A stretch of 64,000 bases of DNA from Hydrogenophaga sp. Root209 (GTDB lineage: Bacteria > Pseudomonadota > Gammaproteobacteria > Burkholderiales > Burkholderiaceae_C), in NCBI RefSeq assembly GCF_001428625.1, contig NZ_LMIE01000031.1, forward strand, positions 384,711 to 448,710, read 5' to 3'. The notes below the pieces were generated by a model. It saw nothing but the letters and a program-made list of their open reading frames with translations. It was not told the origin of the DNA and did not search any database. Within the stretch, counting starts at the first letter, position 1, and every line of letters starts with the position of its first letter. Positions 35,064 to 43,747 of this stretch are shown here, one piece after another. Made by a program: the position numbers and the translations under genes.

Positions 35064-35824
35064 CAACTTTCTCCTTGGACAAACAAATGGGCCTGCGGGC
35101 ACAGTGTGCGCAACAGGTCGCGGTTGAAAAAATCGGCCACCGGCAGGTCGGCCAGCAGCCGCCCCTGCTCGAGGTAGATCACGCGGCTGGCCAGGCGCTT
35201 GACCTGACCGAGGTTGTGGCTGCTGAACACCAGCGTGGGTGGGCGCTCACCAGACGCTTGTGGGTGTCCCAGCGTGAACTCGGCGATCTGTGCTTCCACC
35301 TCGCGTTTGGCATGTGGATCCAGGCTGGCGGTGGGTTCGTCGAGCAGCCACACGTCGGGCCGCAAGGCCCAGGCGCGGGCCAGTGCCACGCGCTGCTGCT
35401 GCCCGCCCGAGAGCGCGCGGGCATTGCGCTCGGCAAGGTGGCCCAGCTCCACGCGGTCCAGCGCGGCCAGCGCCAGGGCACGCGTTTCGCGCCAGGCCAC
35501 GCCCTTGAGCCAGAGCCCGAGCTGGATGTTCAGCCGCACGCTCAGCCGCAGCATGTGGGGTCGCTGAAACAGCATGGCCACGCGCTGCTGGCTCGACGCA
35601 TGCAGTTCACCACCGCTGATGCGCTGCAGGCTGTGCAGGGTGCGCAGCAGCGTGCTCTTTCCGCTGCCGTTGGCGCCCACCAGTGCCACGCGCTCGCCGG
35701 CCTGGATGCGCAGATAGATATCGGCCAGGGCATGCAGCCGTCCGGCGGGGCCCAGGTGCACCTGCACGTTGCGCAGGTCAAAACAGACCGCGGGCACCAC
35801 TGCGTTGACGGGCAGACCGGTCAT
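35063..35824 (-). CDS. tupC: Tungstate ABC transporter ATPase
   Basis: A 253-residue ABC ATPase with Walker A GANGSGKST (about residues 48-56), signature LSGGQQQRVALARA, Walker B WLLDEPTASLD and H-loop SSHNLGQ. There is no C-terminal Mop/TOBE domain, unlike ModC. The start ATG at 35824 overlaps the tupB stop by four bases. It drives uptake through TupB. Confidence 0.9.
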   Translation of the reverse strand: MTGLPVNAVVPAVCFDLRNVQVHLGPAGRLHALADIYLRIQAGERVALVGANGSGKSTLLRTLHSLQRISGGELHASSQQRVAMLFQRPHMLRLSVRLNIQLGLWLKGVAWRETRALALAALDRVELGHLAERNARALSGGQQQRVALARAWALRPDVWLLDEPTASLDPHAKREVEAQIAEFTLGHPQASGERPPTLVFSSHNLGQVKRLASRVIYLEQGRLLADLPVADFFNRDLLRTLCPQAHLFVQGES

Positions 35825-36573
35825 GGGGTCACCAGCTTCAGGCGCGTCGCATCGGCGCTGTCGGCACGCTCGCGCCAGCGGCTCACCAGCGACACCAGGG
35901 CATTGAGCACCAGCACCACGGCCAGCAGCACCAGGCCCAGGCCCAGCGCCAGTGGCAGATCGCCCTTGCTGGTTTCCAGCGCGATCGCGGTCGTCATGAC
36001 GCGGGTGAAGCCTTCGATGTTGCCGCCCACGATCATCACCGCGCCCACTTCGGACACCGCGCGGCCAAACGCCGTGAGCAACACGGTGATGAGGGCGTAG
36101 CGGTCGTCCCAGGCCAGCAGCAGACTGCGCAGCACCGGCCCCGCACCCAGGGACGAGAGTTGCTCGCCATGGTTGCGGTCGGCGTCTTCCACCACCTGGC
36201 GCGTGAGCGCCGTGACCAGCGGCAGCACCAGACAGGCCTGCGCCAGCACCATGGCCTGGAAGCTGAACAACCAGCCGAGGAATCCCAAGGGACCCGAGCG
36301 TGACAGCAAGAGATAAATGACCAGACCGACCACCACCGAAGGCACGGCCAGAAACGTGTTGAGCAGGGTGAGCACGGCACCGCGACCCGGGAAACGCGAG
36401 ACCGCCAGCCAGGCACCCAGCACCAAGCCCAGCCCGCAGGCCAGCAGACACGCCATGGCGCTCACCGACAGGGACCGGCTCACCACCGACCACAGACCCG
36501 GATCGCCCGAAACCACCAGTTGCAGTGCGGTGGTGACGCTATCGGAAAAGGTGTTCATGTGGACGCTGAGCAT
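35821..36573 (-). CDS. tupB: Tungstate ABC transporter permease
   Basis: A 250-residue inner-membrane permease with about five or six spans. The EAA-type loop reads EQLSSLGAGPVLRSLLLAWDDRYALITVLLTAFGRAVSEVGAVMIVGGNIEGFTRVMTTAIALETSKGD, a strong match to TupB. Starts at 36573 (MLSVHMNTF) or 36558 (MNTFSDSV) are both possible; neither has a clear ribosome site. First gene of the leftward tup operon. Confidence 0.9.
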   Translation of the reverse strand: MLSVHMNTFSDSVTTALQLVVSGDPGLWSVVSRSLSVSAMACLLACGLGLVLGAWLAVSRFPGRGAVLTLLNTFLAVPSVVVGLVIYLLLSRSGPLGFLGWLFSFQAMVLAQACLVLPLVTALTRQVVEDADRNHGEQLSSLGAGPVLRSLLLAWDDRYALITVLLTAFGRAVSEVGAVMIVGGNIEGFTRVMTTAIALETSKGDLPLALGLGLVLLAVVLVLNALVSLVSRWRERADSADATRLKLVTP

Positions 36574-36608
36574 AGGGGAGATACCCCCACGGGCAGCTAC
36601 GTACTGAC

Positions 36609-36647
36609 GCGGTATGAACCGCCTTGCATAGGCAATTCATTTCATAC
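36609..36647. promoter_or_regulatory. Nested inverted repeats between tupB and its regulator
   Basis: GCGGT (36609-36613) and ACCGC (36618-36622) form a small perfect palindrome. Overlapping it, GTATGAA (36612-36618) pairs with TTCATAC (36641-36647) at 22 bases distance. The divergent spacing between tupB and the regulator makes this a likely operator. Confidence 0.45.
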
Positions 36648-36711
36648 GTTGCAGTGGTCACGGCGCCTGGCCTGGCGGAGACACAGCGCGCTTGGGGCAC
36701 ACTCGCGGACC

Positions 36712-37845
36712 ATGAAACAGATCCAGTTGTCGTACGCGTTCGCCGCCCGCGCACCGGGCCGTTCCAGCGGTCATGCGCTGCTGCGCAATCCGATGATGGA
36801 CGTGCTGCAGGCCGTGCACACCAGTGGCTCCATCTCGGCCGCTGCGCGACAGCTGAACCTGTCGTACCGCCATGTCTGGGGGCAGCTCAAGGACTGGGAA
36901 GCGGCCCTGGGCCAGGCGCTGGTGTTCTGGGAACGCGGCCAGGCAGCGCGCCTCACGCCGTTTGGCGAACGGTTGCTGATGGCCGAGCGGTTGGCACAGG
37001 CGCGCCTGGGGCCCCAGATTGAAGGCCTGCGGGCCGAGCTGGAGCGCGCATTCGCCCGAGCCTTCGACGACGCCGGGGAGGAAGGCGACAGCGAGGTGCT
37101 CACGCTGTACGCGAGCCACGACCACGCCTTGAGCGCCCTGCAGGAATTTGCCGCCACCAGCACACCCGGGGGCAAGGACACGGGCCGTCTGCACCTGGAC
37201 ATCCGCTTCTGCGGCAGCGTGGACGCCATTCGGGCACTCAACGAAGGCCGCTGCGCCCTGGCTGGCTTTCACACCCAGCCGTTCGCCGCCTCGGGCAGCC
37301 AGAGCGCGCGCACCTACCGCCCGTTGCTCAAGCCCGGGCTGCACAAGATCATCGGTTTCGCGCGCCGCGCCCAGGGCCTGATGGTGGCGCCCGGCAACCC
37401 GCTGCGGCTTCACGACATGAACGACGTGGCGCGCCTGCAGGCTCGCTTCGTCAACCGTGCGCTGGGCACCGGCACACGTTTGCTGATGGACGAACTGCTC
37501 ACCCAGGCCCTGCTGATGCCGGAAGACATCACCGGCTTCGAGCATGTGGAGAGTTCACACGCCGCGGTGGCCCAGGCGGTGGCCAGCGGCACGGCCGATG
37601 TGGGCCTGGGCACCGAGTACGCCGCCCGCACCCAGGGTCTGGGCTTTGTGCCGCTCACCGAGGAGCGCTACCTGCTGGTGTGCCTGAAGACCGCGCTGGA
37701 ACAGCCCGCCGTGCAACGCCTGCTGCAGCGCCTGCGCAGCCGCGCCTGGCACGACCAGTTGGCGGGCCTGCCGGGTTATGCGCCCGATCACTGCGGTGAA
37801 GTGGCCGCGATGAAGCGGCTCCTGCCCTGGTGGGACGCGGTGTGA
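36712..37845 (+). CDS. ModE-HTH/PBP one-component regulator of the tungstate genes
   Basis: A 377-residue regulator with an N-terminal ModE/LysR-type helix-turn-helix (about residues 20-105: LLRNPMMDVLQAVHTSGSISAAARQLNLSYRHVWGQLKDWE) and a C-terminal periplasmic-binding-protein-like domain (about 125-360) instead of Mop domains. The PBP part includes DIRFCGSVDAIRALNEGRCALAGFHT, NRALGTGTRLLMDELL and ASGTADVGLGTEYAA. Such proteins are thought to read an oxyanion or cofactor directly. It faces the tup operon, so it most likely controls it. Start at 36712; the frame is open upstream without protein-like sequence. Confidence 0.85.
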   Translation: MKQIQLSYAFAARAPGRSSGHALLRNPMMDVLQAVHTSGSISAAARQLNLSYRHVWGQLKDWEAALGQALVFWERGQAARLTPFGERLLMAERLAQARLGPQIEGLRAELERAFARAFDDAGEEGDSEVLTLYASHDHALSALQEFAATSTPGGKDTGRLHLDIRFCGSVDAIRALNEGRCALAGFHTQPFAASGSQSARTYRPLLKPGLHKIIGFARRAQGLMVAPGNPLRLHDMNDVARLQARFVNRALGTGTRLLMDELLTQALLMPEDITGFEHVESSHAAVAQAVASGTADVGLGTEYAARTQGLGFVPLTEERYLLVCLKTALEQPAVQRLLQRLRSRAWHDQLAGLPGYAPDHCGEVAAMKRLLPWWDAV

Positions 37846-37880
37846 CGGATCACTGGCTTGTCCTCTGGTTGCGTCCAACT

Positions 37881-37895
37881 TTTCAACTGTTGAAA
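37881..37895. promoter_or_regulatory. Perfect palindrome upstream of the hydratase operon
   Basis: TTTCAAC-T-GTTGAAA is a perfect 15-base palindrome, 78 bases before the first gene of the 38-44 kb operon. It resembles IclR-family operators (for example KdgR-type TGAAAC/GTTTCA half-sites), and an IclR regulator gene lies at the far end of the cluster. A TTGACT lies at 37907-37912. Confidence 0.55.
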
Positions 37896-37973
37896 CATCG
37901 AAGAATTTGACTTGAAGCACCGCAGACGGGGGCGCATGATCCGGGCCGGAGACAACACCGGTTCAACGACAAG

Positions 37974-38846
37974 ATGCCCATCCCCAGCGCCACGATCAGG
38001 GCGGTCACCGCTTCGCTTTACGAGCGGTCACTCAAGAAGATTCCCGACGACACGCGTGCCGTGCTGGCGCGTGCCGGCGAGCGCGAAACGGACCCGACGG
38101 CGCGCCGCACCTTCACGATGATGCTGGAGAGCGCGGACACCGCCGCGCGCAGCGGCCAGCTGGTCTGCAGCGATGTCGGCATTCCCACCTACAGCGTGAA
38201 GATCGGCACCCGCGTGCAGTTCAGCGGGCCGGTGCGCCAGGCCATGGTCGACGGCCTGGCCGACATGGCGGCCAACATCGACCCGCCCATTCTCAAGATG
38301 GTCACGCACCCGCTGACGCACGAGCGCAGCCACGCGGGCAAGGACATTCCCATCGTCACCTTCGACGTCATCGACGACGCCGACTACATGGACATCGTCT
38401 GCGCGCCCAAGGCCATGGGCACGGGCCGCTGGGAAGCGGTGGAGGCCTTCGTCTACCCGAGCGTCGAGGATGTGGAGAAGTACGTGCTGGACGTGGTGCT
38501 GCGCGCCGGGTCGCAGCCCTGCCTGCCCATCGTCGTGGGCGTGGGCATCGGCGGCACCTTCGACCAGGCCACGCGTCTGGCCAAGGAACAGGTGCTGCGC
38601 CCGCATGGCAAGCCCCAACCCGACCCGCTGCTGGCCGGCATCGAGCAACGCCTGCTCGACGCGATCAACCAGATGGGCTTTGGCGCCATGGGCACCGGCG
38701 GCGACTGCAGCGCCATGGCGGTGAACGTGGACTACTCGGCCAGCCACGGCTTCGTGCCGGTGGCGGTGTGCCTGAACTGCTGGATCAACCGCCGCACGGC
38801 CGCGCGCATCCACGGCGATGGACGCGTGGAAATGCTGTATGACTGA
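37974..38846 (+). CDS. Class I fumarase-type hydratase, alpha subunit
   Basis: A 290-residue [4Fe-4S] hydro-lyase subunit, like the alpha part of class I fumarase or L-tartrate dehydratase. Cysteines in the expected places are Cys65 (LVCSDVGIP), Cys183 (QPCLPIVVGVGIGGTFD) and Cys266/Cys269 (VCLNCWINRR). The segment GFGAMGTGGDCSAMAVNVDYSASH is typical. It overlaps the beta subunit gene by eight bases. The substrate could be fumarate, tartrate, mesaconate or an analogue; the operon context favours a specialised hydratase over housekeeping fumarase. Confidence 0.88.
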   Translation: MPIPSATIRAVTASLYERSLKKIPDDTRAVLARAGERETDPTARRTFTMMLESADTAARSGQLVCSDVGIPTYSVKIGTRVQFSGPVRQAMVDGLADMAANIDPPILKMVTHPLTHERSHAGKDIPIVTFDVIDDADYMDIVCAPKAMGTGRWEAVEAFVYPSVEDVEKYVLDVVLRAGSQPCLPIVVGVGIGGTFDQATRLAKEQVLRPHGKPQPDPLLAGIEQRLLDAINQMGFGAMGTGGDCSAMAVNVDYSASHGFVPVAVCLNCWINRRTAARIHGDGRVEMLYD

Positions 38847-39477
38847 AGCACCCGCCGTGAGCCGCCTGCACGAATTGACATTGCCCCTGTCGGAAGAGCG
38901 CGTGCGCGAACTGCGCGTGGGCGACATGGTCACGCTCACCGGTGCGGTGACGGTGAGCATCGGCATCCCCACCCACAAACGCCTGGCCGAGGCCGCGCGC
39001 AACGGCGACGCGCTGCCGGTGGACCTGCGGGGCGGCGCCTTCTTCCACCTCAGCACCTATGTGCGCGAGCAAAACGGCACCCCGGTGCCGCTCTACCTCA
39101 ACCCCAGCACCAGCACGCGCTACAACGCCTGGATGCCCGACATCGTGCGCGGCCTGGGTCTGCGGCTGGTGGGCGGCAAGGGCGGGCTGGACGATGCCAG
39201 CGTGGCCGCGCTGCGCGACTGCGGTTGCGCCTACCTGTCCTTCCTGGGCGGCGGCAGCCCGCTGTTGTCGCGTGCGCTGCGCGGCGTGCGCAGCTCGCAC
39301 TGGAACGAATACATCTCGCAATTCCGCCTGCTGACGCTGGACGTCGCGGCGCTCGGTCCGGCCACGGTGGCGATCGACGCGCACGGTGGCAGCACCTACG
39401 ACCAACTGCGCGAGCGCGCGCAGGCCCGCATGCCCGACATCCTCGACCGCCTGCGGCGGGCGAGGCAAGCCGGCTGA
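38839..39477 (+). CDS. Class I fumarase-type hydratase, beta subunit
   Basis: A 212-residue subunit corresponding to the C-terminal part of class I fumarase. RVGDMVTLTGAVTVSIGIPTHKRLAEA carries the substrate-binding Thr/His region and the late IDAHGGSTYDQL is recognisable. The start at 38839 overlaps the alpha gene; an ATG 21 bases earlier is possible but lies deeper in the alpha gene. Together with the alpha subunit it should form a heteromeric iron-sulfur hydratase. Confidence 0.86.
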   Translation: MTEAPAVSRLHELTLPLSEERVRELRVGDMVTLTGAVTVSIGIPTHKRLAEAARNGDALPVDLRGGAFFHLSTYVREQNGTPVPLYLNPSTSTRYNAWMPDIVRGLGLRLVGGKGGLDDASVAALRDCGCAYLSFLGGGSPLLSRALRGVRSSHWNEYISQFRLLTLDVAALGPATVAIDAHGGSTYDQLRERAQARMPDILDRLRRARQAG

Positions 39478-39506
39478 CTTTGATCCCACCCCACCCAGGA
39501 GACACC

Positions 39507-40493
39507 ATGCAACGCAGAACTTTCCAGACCGTACTTGCCACCGCCTGCCTCGCCGCCGGCTTCGCGGGCAGCGCGCCAGCGCTGGCGCAGAGCGGCAACT
39601 GGCCCGCCAAACCAGTGCGCATCGTCGTGCCCTTCCCCGCCGGCGGCAGCACCGACCTCGTGGCGCGCTTCATCGCCCAGGGCCTGAGCGAGAAGTTCGG
39701 CCAGGCGTTCATCGTCGACAACCGCGGCGGCGCGGGCGGCAACATCGGCACCGACGCGGTGGCCAAAGCCGCCCCCGACGGCTACACCATCGGCCTGTCC
39801 ACCTCTGGCCCGCTGGTGAACAACAAGTTCCTCTACAAAGAGATGCCGTTCAACTCGGACAAAGACCTTGCTCCGATCGCGCTGGTGTGCGAAATCCCGC
39901 TGGTGCTGACCAGCAACCCCAAGGTCCCCGCCAAGAACCTCAAGGAATTCATTCAGCAGGCCAAAGCCAACCCAGACGCCTACACCGTGGGCCAACCTGG
40001 CAACGGCACCATCGGCCACCTGGCGCTGGAACAGCTCTCGTTGGTGACCAACACCAAGCTCTCCACCGTGGCCTACCGTGGCGACACACCGGCCCTGACC
40101 GACCTGCTCGGCGGCAGCATCCAGGCCCTCTCGGCGCCCATCACCGCCTTCATACCCAACCTCGCCTCGGGCAAGCTGCACGGCCTGGCGGTGACCTCGG
40201 CAACGCGCTACCCGGGTCTGCCCAACATCCCGACCGCCAAGGAACAGGGCATCGACATGGTGGCCACGGTGTGGTTTGCCATCGTCGGCCCGGCCGGCCT
40301 GTCGCCCGAGATCATCAAGTCGCTCAACACCGAAATCAACAACATCGTGAGTTCCACGTATGGCAAAGCCAAGCTGCAAACGTACGGCGCCGTGGTCAAT
40401 GTGGGCCCGCCGACCCTGCTGCGCAAGATGATGGATGAGGACTCCAAGAAGTGGCAGAAGGTCATCGCCACCGCCAAGGTCACCCTCAACTGA
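39507..40493 (+). CDS. Bug-family substrate-binding protein
   Basis: A 328-residue periplasmic receptor. Signal peptide MQRRTFQTVLATACLAAGFAGSAPALA; hallmark PVRIVVPFPAGGSTDLVARFIAQGLSEKFGQ; GGAGGNIGTDAVAKAAPDGYT; and the YRGDTPALTDLLGGSIQALSAPI segment. The start has CAGGAG upstream. Embedded in the hydratase operon, it probably delivers or senses the substrate of that pathway. No membrane subunits are present. Confidence 0.9.
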   Translation: MQRRTFQTVLATACLAAGFAGSAPALAQSGNWPAKPVRIVVPFPAGGSTDLVARFIAQGLSEKFGQAFIVDNRGGAGGNIGTDAVAKAAPDGYTIGLSTSGPLVNNKFLYKEMPFNSDKDLAPIALVCEIPLVLTSNPKVPAKNLKEFIQQAKANPDAYTVGQPGNGTIGHLALEQLSLVTNTKLSTVAYRGDTPALTDLLGGSIQALSAPITAFIPNLASGKLHGLAVTSATRYPGLPNIPTAKEQGIDMVATVWFAIVGPAGLSPEIIKSLNTEINNIVSSTYGKAKLQTYGAVVNVGPPTLLRKMMDEDSKKWQKVIATAKVTLN

Positions 40494-40543
40494 CGCCCTT
40501 CCCTCCGTGGCCTGCGGGCCGCCCACTTTTTTTCCGGATCCCC

Positions 40544-41488
40544 ATGAGCGCCTCTTCCCGCCCCCTGCTGTTCGATGCCCACGCCCACCTGGTTGCCGAT
40601 GACCAGACCGCCTACCCGCGCAAACCCATGCAGCGCGCAGCCAACGCGCCGCCCCGCCTGCCCGGTGTGATCGGCACACCCGGCGGCCACCACGGCCCCA
40701 ACCCCATCAACGAAGTGCCCGACGTCTCGCGCATGCTGGTGTGGATGAAGGAAGAGAACGTGGGCGGTGCGGTGGCGGTGCAGAAGCGCATGGTCTACCG
40801 CTACGACAACAGCTACATCCTCGACTCGTCGGACCGCCACCCGGAGATCTTCTCCGCCGTGGTCATCCTGGACGCCGAGGATGCGGGCACCGCGCCGCTG
40901 GTGCGCGACTGGATCGCCAACCACGGCCTGGCCGGCGTGCGCCTCTTCGGTGGCCGCCAACCCGACGGCAGCATGCCCTGGCTCAACTCGCCGATGGCGC
41001 TCAAGACCTGGGAAGTGGCGAACGAATTCGGCCTGGTGATGAACCTGGAGGTGCTGTCCATCGGTGGTGGCGGCCCTTCCATCCCGGCGCTGATCGAGCT
41101 GTCGAGGCAGTACCCGAACGTGAACATCGTGCTCGACCACCTGCTCGAGCCCGAGATGGAAGAAGGCGAACACTTCGGTCTCGACGAACGCTACGAGACG
41201 CTCTCGCCCATCCAGAACATCTCGTTCAAGTGGACATCGATCAACCTCGACATCTGCCGCGAGGAGGGCATCCCCGCCGACAAGGTGTTGCGCCGCGCGG
41301 TCGACCTCTACGGAGCCGACCGCCTCATGTGGGGCTCGGACATCGGCACCTCGTCAGGCACCTACAAGGACATGGTGCAACGCGCCATCGACTCCGCCAC
41401 GCTGTTGACCGAAGCGGAGAAGCGCGCCTTGTTCCACGACACCGGTCGCCGCATTTTCCAGAAGGGCGGCAGCGGCCGCCGCGCCTGA
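40544..41488 (+). CDS. Amidohydrolase-family (TIM-barrel) metal-dependent hydrolase
   Basis: A 314-residue protein of the amidohydrolase-2 type. The N-terminal metal-binding motif is FDAHAHLV, a central barrel strand has VNIVLDHLLEPEM, and the late WGSDIGTSSGTYKDM supplies the catalytic aspartate. Relatives include 2-pyrone-4,6-dicarboxylate lactonase and decarboxylases such as those of the ACMSD group; the exact reaction is open. Fourth gene of the operon, 50 bases after the Bug gene. Confidence 0.8.
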   Translation: MSASSRPLLFDAHAHLVADDQTAYPRKPMQRAANAPPRLPGVIGTPGGHHGPNPINEVPDVSRMLVWMKEENVGGAVAVQKRMVYRYDNSYILDSSDRHPEIFSAVVILDAEDAGTAPLVRDWIANHGLAGVRLFGGRQPDGSMPWLNSPMALKTWEVANEFGLVMNLEVLSIGGGGPSIPALIELSRQYPNVNIVLDHLLEPEMEEGEHFGLDERYETLSPIQNISFKWTSINLDICREEGIPADKVLRRAVDLYGADRLMWGSDIGTSSGTYKDMVQRAIDSATLLTEAEKRALFHDTGRRIFQKGGSGRRA

Positions 41489-41505
41489 ATCCAGGGCCAG
41501 TGACG

Positions 41506-42132
41506 ATGTCCCGACCCGACTTCACCACCCTGGACGCCACCACCATGGACACGGCCACGGCCTACCGGCTGCTGGTCGGTGCCGTGGTGCCGCGCCCGGT
41601 GGCGTGGATCACCACCCGCAGCAAGGGCGGCGTGGTCAACGCCGCGCCGTTCAGTTCCTACAACTACGTGGCCCACAGCCCGCCCATGGTGGCCGTGAAC
41701 ATCGGCACCAAGGACGGCCAGCTCAAGGACACGGCGCGCAACATCGTCGAGACCGGCGAGTTCGTGGTCAACGTGGCCACCTTCGACGCCATGGACCTGA
41801 TGCACGGCTGCAGCGCCGACTATCCCGCCGAGACCAGCGAGATCGAGGCGCTGGGCATCGAGTTGCTGCCCGGTGAACGCATCGCGGTCCCGCGCGTGGC
41901 GATCTCGCCGATCCAGATGGAATGCCGCCTGGAGCGCGCGATCACGCTGGGCCGGGGCCTGAACACGCTCTACATCGGCGAGGTGCTGCTGTTCCACCTC
42001 TCGTCCTCCGTGTTCGACGGCCGATATGTCGACAGCGTGAAGTTGCGCCCCATCGCCCGACTGGGCGGTCCGCTCTACGCCGAGCTGGGCGCGCTGCACA
42101 ACCGCCCGCAACTGCAGAAACCCCCGAAGTGA
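41506..42132 (+). CDS. Flavin reductase-like FMN-binding protein
   Basis: A 208-residue protein of the flavin reductase-like domain family. Typical segments are YRLLVGAVVPRPVAWITTRSKGGVVNAAPFSSYNYVAHSPPMVAVNIG and KDTARNIVETGEFVVNVAT. It probably binds FMN and either reduces flavin for an oxygenase or acts on a pathway intermediate; no oxygenase is in the operon. It sits 17 bases after the amidohydrolase. Confidence 0.85.
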   Translation: MSRPDFTTLDATTMDTATAYRLLVGAVVPRPVAWITTRSKGGVVNAAPFSSYNYVAHSPPMVAVNIGTKDGQLKDTARNIVETGEFVVNVATFDAMDLMHGCSADYPAETSEIEALGIELLPGERIAVPRVAISPIQMECRLERAITLGRGLNTLYIGEVLLFHLSSSVFDGRYVDSVKLRPIARLGGPLYAELGALHNRPQLQKPPK

Positions 42133-42139
42133 ACCCACC

Positions 42140-42859
42140 ATGACCCGCCAACTGAAACTGGGCACGTTCGTCAAGACCGCCTCACCTCACATCGTCGAAG
42201 TGCTGGGCACCACCGGGCTCGACTTTGTCTGCCTGGACGCCGAACACGCGCCGCTGGACCGTGCCATGCTGGACCTGATGGTGCTGGCCGCGCGCGCCAG
42301 CGGCCTGCAGGCCTTCATCCGCATCGCCGAGGCCAGTCCTTCCGTGGTGCTGTCGTGCCTTGACCTCGGTGCCACCGGCCTGCTGGTTCCCCACGTCGAC
42401 AGCGCCGAACAAGCGCGCGACGTGGTCGCCATGGCGCGCTACCGCGGCGGCGTGCGCGGTTATTCCAGTTCGCCACGCTTTGCCGGCTACGGCAGCCTGG
42501 GCATGAAGGAGGCGCTGCGCATCGGTGACGAGGCCCAGGTGATCTGCCAGATCGAATCCGGGGCCGCCGTGACAGAAGCCGAGGCCATCGCCGCGGTGCC
42601 CGGTGTGGCCGGCCTGTTCGTGGGCCGCGCCGACCTCGCCCTTTCCATGGGCCTGGACAGCCCGCGCGACCCGCGCGTGCTCGACGCCACTCGCCATGTG
42701 CTGGCCGCGGCCCAAAAGGCCGGCAAGTTCGCCGGCATGTTCGTGGCCGGCAATGCGGAACGCGACGAATTCGCCGCGCTCGGTGCCAACTGGTTCATCG
42801 TTTCTTCCGACCAGACCCTGCTGCGCCAGGCCGCCCAAGCCATTGCGCACGCCAACTGA
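42140..42859 (+). CDS. HpcH/HpaI-family aldolase
   Basis: A 239-residue class II metal-dependent aldolase. The active-site stretches are FVCLDAEHAPLD, GATGLLVPHVDSAEQARDVVAMARY, ICQIESGAAV (metal-binding Glu) and GLFVGRADLALSMG. Family members cleave 4-hydroxy-2-oxo acids to pyruvate and an aldehyde or oxo acid. In the operon it would follow a hydration step. It is seven bases after the flavin reductase gene. Confidence 0.88.
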   Translation: MTRQLKLGTFVKTASPHIVEVLGTTGLDFVCLDAEHAPLDRAMLDLMVLAARASGLQAFIRIAEASPSVVLSCLDLGATGLLVPHVDSAEQARDVVAMARYRGGVRGYSSSPRFAGYGSLGMKEALRIGDEAQVICQIESGAAVTEAEAIAAVPGVAGLFVGRADLALSMGLDSPRDPRVLDATRHVLAAAQKAGKFAGMFVAGNAERDEFAALGANWFIVSSDQTLLRQAAQAIAHAN

Positions 42860-42878
42860 CCCACCGAGGAATTTCAAG

Positions 42879-43739
42879 ATGCCCTTGCTGCCCTCCCAAC
42901 TCGCCACCTACGCCCGCCACCACGACCACGCGCCTCGCGCCGTGCCGGGCGACAGTTGCCCTGCGTGGATCACGCGCGGCGCCAACTTCGTCGTCGTGGT
43001 CTCGCGCGTGCAGCCGGGCGACACGCTGCAACGCGACAACACCGACGAGTACGTGCTGCTGCTGCCCGACACGCCGGGTCTGTCGGTGCAGGTGGAGGCC
43101 GGCGGCTCATCGCTGCAGACCGACCCTGACAGCCTGACCATCGTGCCGCCGGGCCCGAGCACGCTGCGCGTGAGCGGCAGCGGCCTGCTGGTGCGCGTGT
43201 TTTCCAGCGACGTGACCGACCTGCTCGCGCTGGCCGACAACCACGCCGCCTACGCCACACCCAACCCGGACGCCGCGCCGCTGGTGGCCTGGCCCGAACC
43301 CGTGGGCGGCTACAAGCTGCGCCACTACCGGCTGGCCGACTTCGCCACCGAAGGCAGCCAGATGCGCATCTTCCGCACCCGCAAGCTGATGGTGAACCCG
43401 CTGCTCAAGCGCACCGTGGCGCGCGACGTGCACAAGCTCAGCCCGCACAGCCACGCCGACTTCGAGCAGGGTTCGCTGGCGCTGTCGGGCACCTACGTGC
43501 ACCACCTGCGCTTCCCCTGGGGACCCGACATGACGCAGTGGCGCGGGGACGAGGCCGAGCAGATGGGCAGCCCCTCGCTGCTGGTCGTGCCGCCCAAGGT
43601 CGTGCACACCAGCCGCAACATCGACGCCCCGGGCGTGCTGGTGGACATCTTCGCGCCACCGCGCTGGGATTTCTCGAAAAAGGGCGTGGTCTGCAACGGC
43701 GACGAATACCCGATGCCGCCGGAACCTGTAACCGGCTGA
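42879..43739 (+). CDS. Cupin-like protein of the hydratase operon
   Basis: A 286-residue protein built of two cupin-like halves. The second has HKLSPHSHADFEQGSLALSGTYVHHLRFPWG, a metal-binding histidine cluster; the first is degenerate. It ends the seven-gene operon and has GAGGA upstream of its ATG. A dioxygenase, isomerase or decarboxylase role would fit but cannot be chosen from sequence. Confidence 0.65.
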   Translation: MPLLPSQLATYARHHDHAPRAVPGDSCPAWITRGANFVVVVSRVQPGDTLQRDNTDEYVLLLPDTPGLSVQVEAGGSSLQTDPDSLTIVPPGPSTLRVSGSGLLVRVFSSDVTDLLALADNHAAYATPNPDAAPLVAWPEPVGGYKLRHYRLADFATEGSQMRIFRTRKLMVNPLLKRTVARDVHKLSPHSHADFEQGSLALSGTYVHHLRFPWGPDMTQWRGDEAEQMGSPSLLVVPPKVVHTSRNIDAPGVLVDIFAPPRWDFSKKGVVCNGDEYPMPPEPVTG

Positions 43740-43747
43740 CTCCATCC

